Positions 5,565 through 6,606 of a DNA stretch of 6,606 nt are shown in pieces. The notes below the pieces were generated by a model. It saw nothing but the letters and a program-made list of their open reading frames with translations, had not been told where the DNA came from and did not search any database. The DNA comes from Pseudomonadota bacterium (GTDB lineage Bacteria; Pseudomonadota; Gammaproteobacteria; Burkholderiales; Burkholderiaceae_D). The stretch spans positions 1-6,606 of the forward strand of contig JAFECY010000168.1 of NCBI GenBank assembly GCA_018241865.1, written 5' to 3'. Position numbers and translations under genes: made by a program. How positions within the stretch are numbered: position 1 is the first letter of the stretch; each line of letters opens with the position of its first letter.

Positions 5565-6606
5565 ATGAACCCTCTCGAATCCCGACTCGACTACCCCTAC
5601 GGCGACACCCTACCGGAAACCGGCACAGTGTTGCAGGTCGCGCCCGGCGTGTACTGGCTGCGCATGGGCCTGCCCTTCGCGCTGAACCACATCAATCTGT
5701 GGCTGCTGGAAGATGCAATCGAACGCGACGGCGAAATGGTGCGCGGTTGGAGCGTGATCGATTGCGGCATCGCCAACGACGCCACCCGCGCCGCATGGGA
5801 AACCATCTTCGCCACGCAGTTGTGCGGCTTGCCTATCCTGCGCGTGATCGCCACCCACTGCCATCCCGATCATATCGGCCTGTCCGACTGGCTGTGCGCG
5901 CGCTGGCAAGCGCCGCTGTACATGACGGCGGCCGAATACGCTTTCGGTCGCATGATGTCGGCCGGCTTGCGCGGCGCCGACGGCGCTGCGATGCTGCCGC
6001 ATTTCATTCGTCACGGCGCAAGCGACCCGACCTTACTCGCCAAGCTAGAAGAGCGGCGCAATTACTATCCCTCGCTGGTGCCGGCCATGCCGGCCGCCTA
6101 CGTGCGCCTGCGCGAAGGCGAGTCCATTCGCATCGGCGGCCGCGACTGGCGCGTCATCACCGGCTTTGGCCATTCACCGGAACACGCCGCGCTGCATTGC
6201 GCCGATCTGCAATTGCTGATTTCCGGCGACATGATCCTGCCGCGCATTTCGACCAATGTTTCGGTGTTCGCCATCGAGCCGGAAGCCGATCCGGTGCGGC
6301 TGTATCTCGATTCGCTCGACAAGTACGCCGATTTGCCGCCGCACACCTTGGTGCTGCCTTCGCACGGCAAACCTTTTCGTGGATTGCACGAGCGCATCGC
6401 GCAATTGCGCGCGCACCACGCCGCGCGTTTGGAGGAAGTGCTGCAAGCCTGTTCCGTGCCGCGCTCGGCGGCCGATATCGTCCCCATCATGTTCCCGCGC
6501 CAGCTCGATGCCCATCAACTGAGCTTCGCTCTCGGCGAAGCGCTGGCACACCTGCATCTGCTATGGCGAGAAGGCCGGCTGCGGCGCATCGAAGGCGCGG
6601 ATCATG
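5565..6606 (+). CDS. Metallo-beta-lactamase-fold hydrolase with C-terminal winged-helix domain, partial
   Basis: The reading frame stays open from the ATG at 5565 to the window end, giving 347 codons and no stop. The dinuclear metal site is complete: H98-C-H100-P-D102-H103 (THCHPDHIG), His203 in GFGHSPEH, Asp222 in SGDMILP and His267 in LPSHGKPF. After about residue 283 come a helical segment and a winged-helix-like tail (FALGEALAHLHLLWREGRLRR). This resembles the domain found at the C-terminus of LACTB2-like MBL hydrolases. Such proteins act on thioesters, nucleic acids or other substrates, and nothing here fixes which. It is transcribed divergently from liuR across a 114-base gap. Only a weak ribosome site (ACGGAA) precedes the ATG, and no strong promoter is visible. 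Sharing the gap with the LiuR palindrome suggests, but does not show, a link to acyl-CoA metabolism. Confidence 0.87.
   Translation, partial: MNPLESRLDYPYGDTLPETGTVLQVAPGVYWLRMGLPFALNHINLWLLEDAIERDGEMVRGWSVIDCGIANDATRAAWETIFATQLCGLPILRVIATHCHPDHIGLSDWLCARWQAPLYMTAAEYAFGRMMSAGLRGADGAAMLPHFIRHGASDPTLLAKLEERRNYYPSLVPAMPAAYVRLREGESIRIGGRDWRVITGFGHSPEHAALHCADLQLLISGDMILPRISTNVSVFAIEPEADPVRLYLDSLDKYADLPPHTLVLPSHGKPFRGLHERIAQLRAHHAARLEEVLQACSVPRSAADIVPIMFPRQLDAHQLSFALGEALAHLHLLWREGRLRRIEGADH

Overview
This window looks like a piece of a betaproteobacterial chromosome, most likely Burkholderiales and possibly Oxalobacteraceae. That placement rests on protein character, moderately high GC and gene content, not on a search. 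Six of the seven genes are co-oriented on the minus strand. Read in transcription order (right to left) they are: a MerR-family regulator of the LiuR type (5450-5016), a PaaI-type hot-dog thioesterase (4966-4532), isovaleryl-CoA dehydrogenase (4507-3323), isocitrate dehydrogenase kinase/phosphatase AceK (3164-1368), an acetyl-CoA acetyltransferase thiolase (1340-159) and the N-terminus of a short-chain dehydrogenase/reductase (83-1, cut by the window edge). A seventh gene, a metallo-beta-lactamase-fold hydrolase, runs the other way from 5565 and leaves the right edge.

The layout is that of a leucine/isovalerate utilisation (liu) locus. Isovaleryl-CoA dehydrogenase makes 3-methylcrotonyl-CoA. 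The later pathway genes (methylcrotonyl-CoA carboxylase, methylglutaconyl-CoA hydratase, HMG-CoA lyase) are not in the window and may lie past the left edge. The thiolase would cleave acetoacetyl-CoA to acetyl-CoA. AceK, which switches isocitrate dehydrogenase off so that carbon enters the glyoxylate bypass, sits between the first dehydrogenase and the thiolase. This suggests that acetyl-CoA production from leucine is tied to control of the glyoxylate branch point.

Three non-coding stretches carry signal. The 114-base divergent gap (5451-5564) has a near-perfect palindrome around ACGTTAACGT, a good candidate for the LiuR operator. The 158-base gap between ivd and aceK (3165-3322) holds a large dyad built of 9-base units, likely a dispersed intergenic repeat that forms a hairpin ahead of aceK. 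The 75-base gap after the thiolase (84-158) holds a hairpin followed by a T-rich tract, a probable intrinsic terminator. No gap exceeds 300 bases. I see no RNA genes, insertion sequences, CRISPR arrays or prophage genes.

I did not find a convincing previously undescribed system. The most interesting points are the placement of aceK, the repeat hairpin in front of it, and the operator with its unusual relation to the regulator's start codon.
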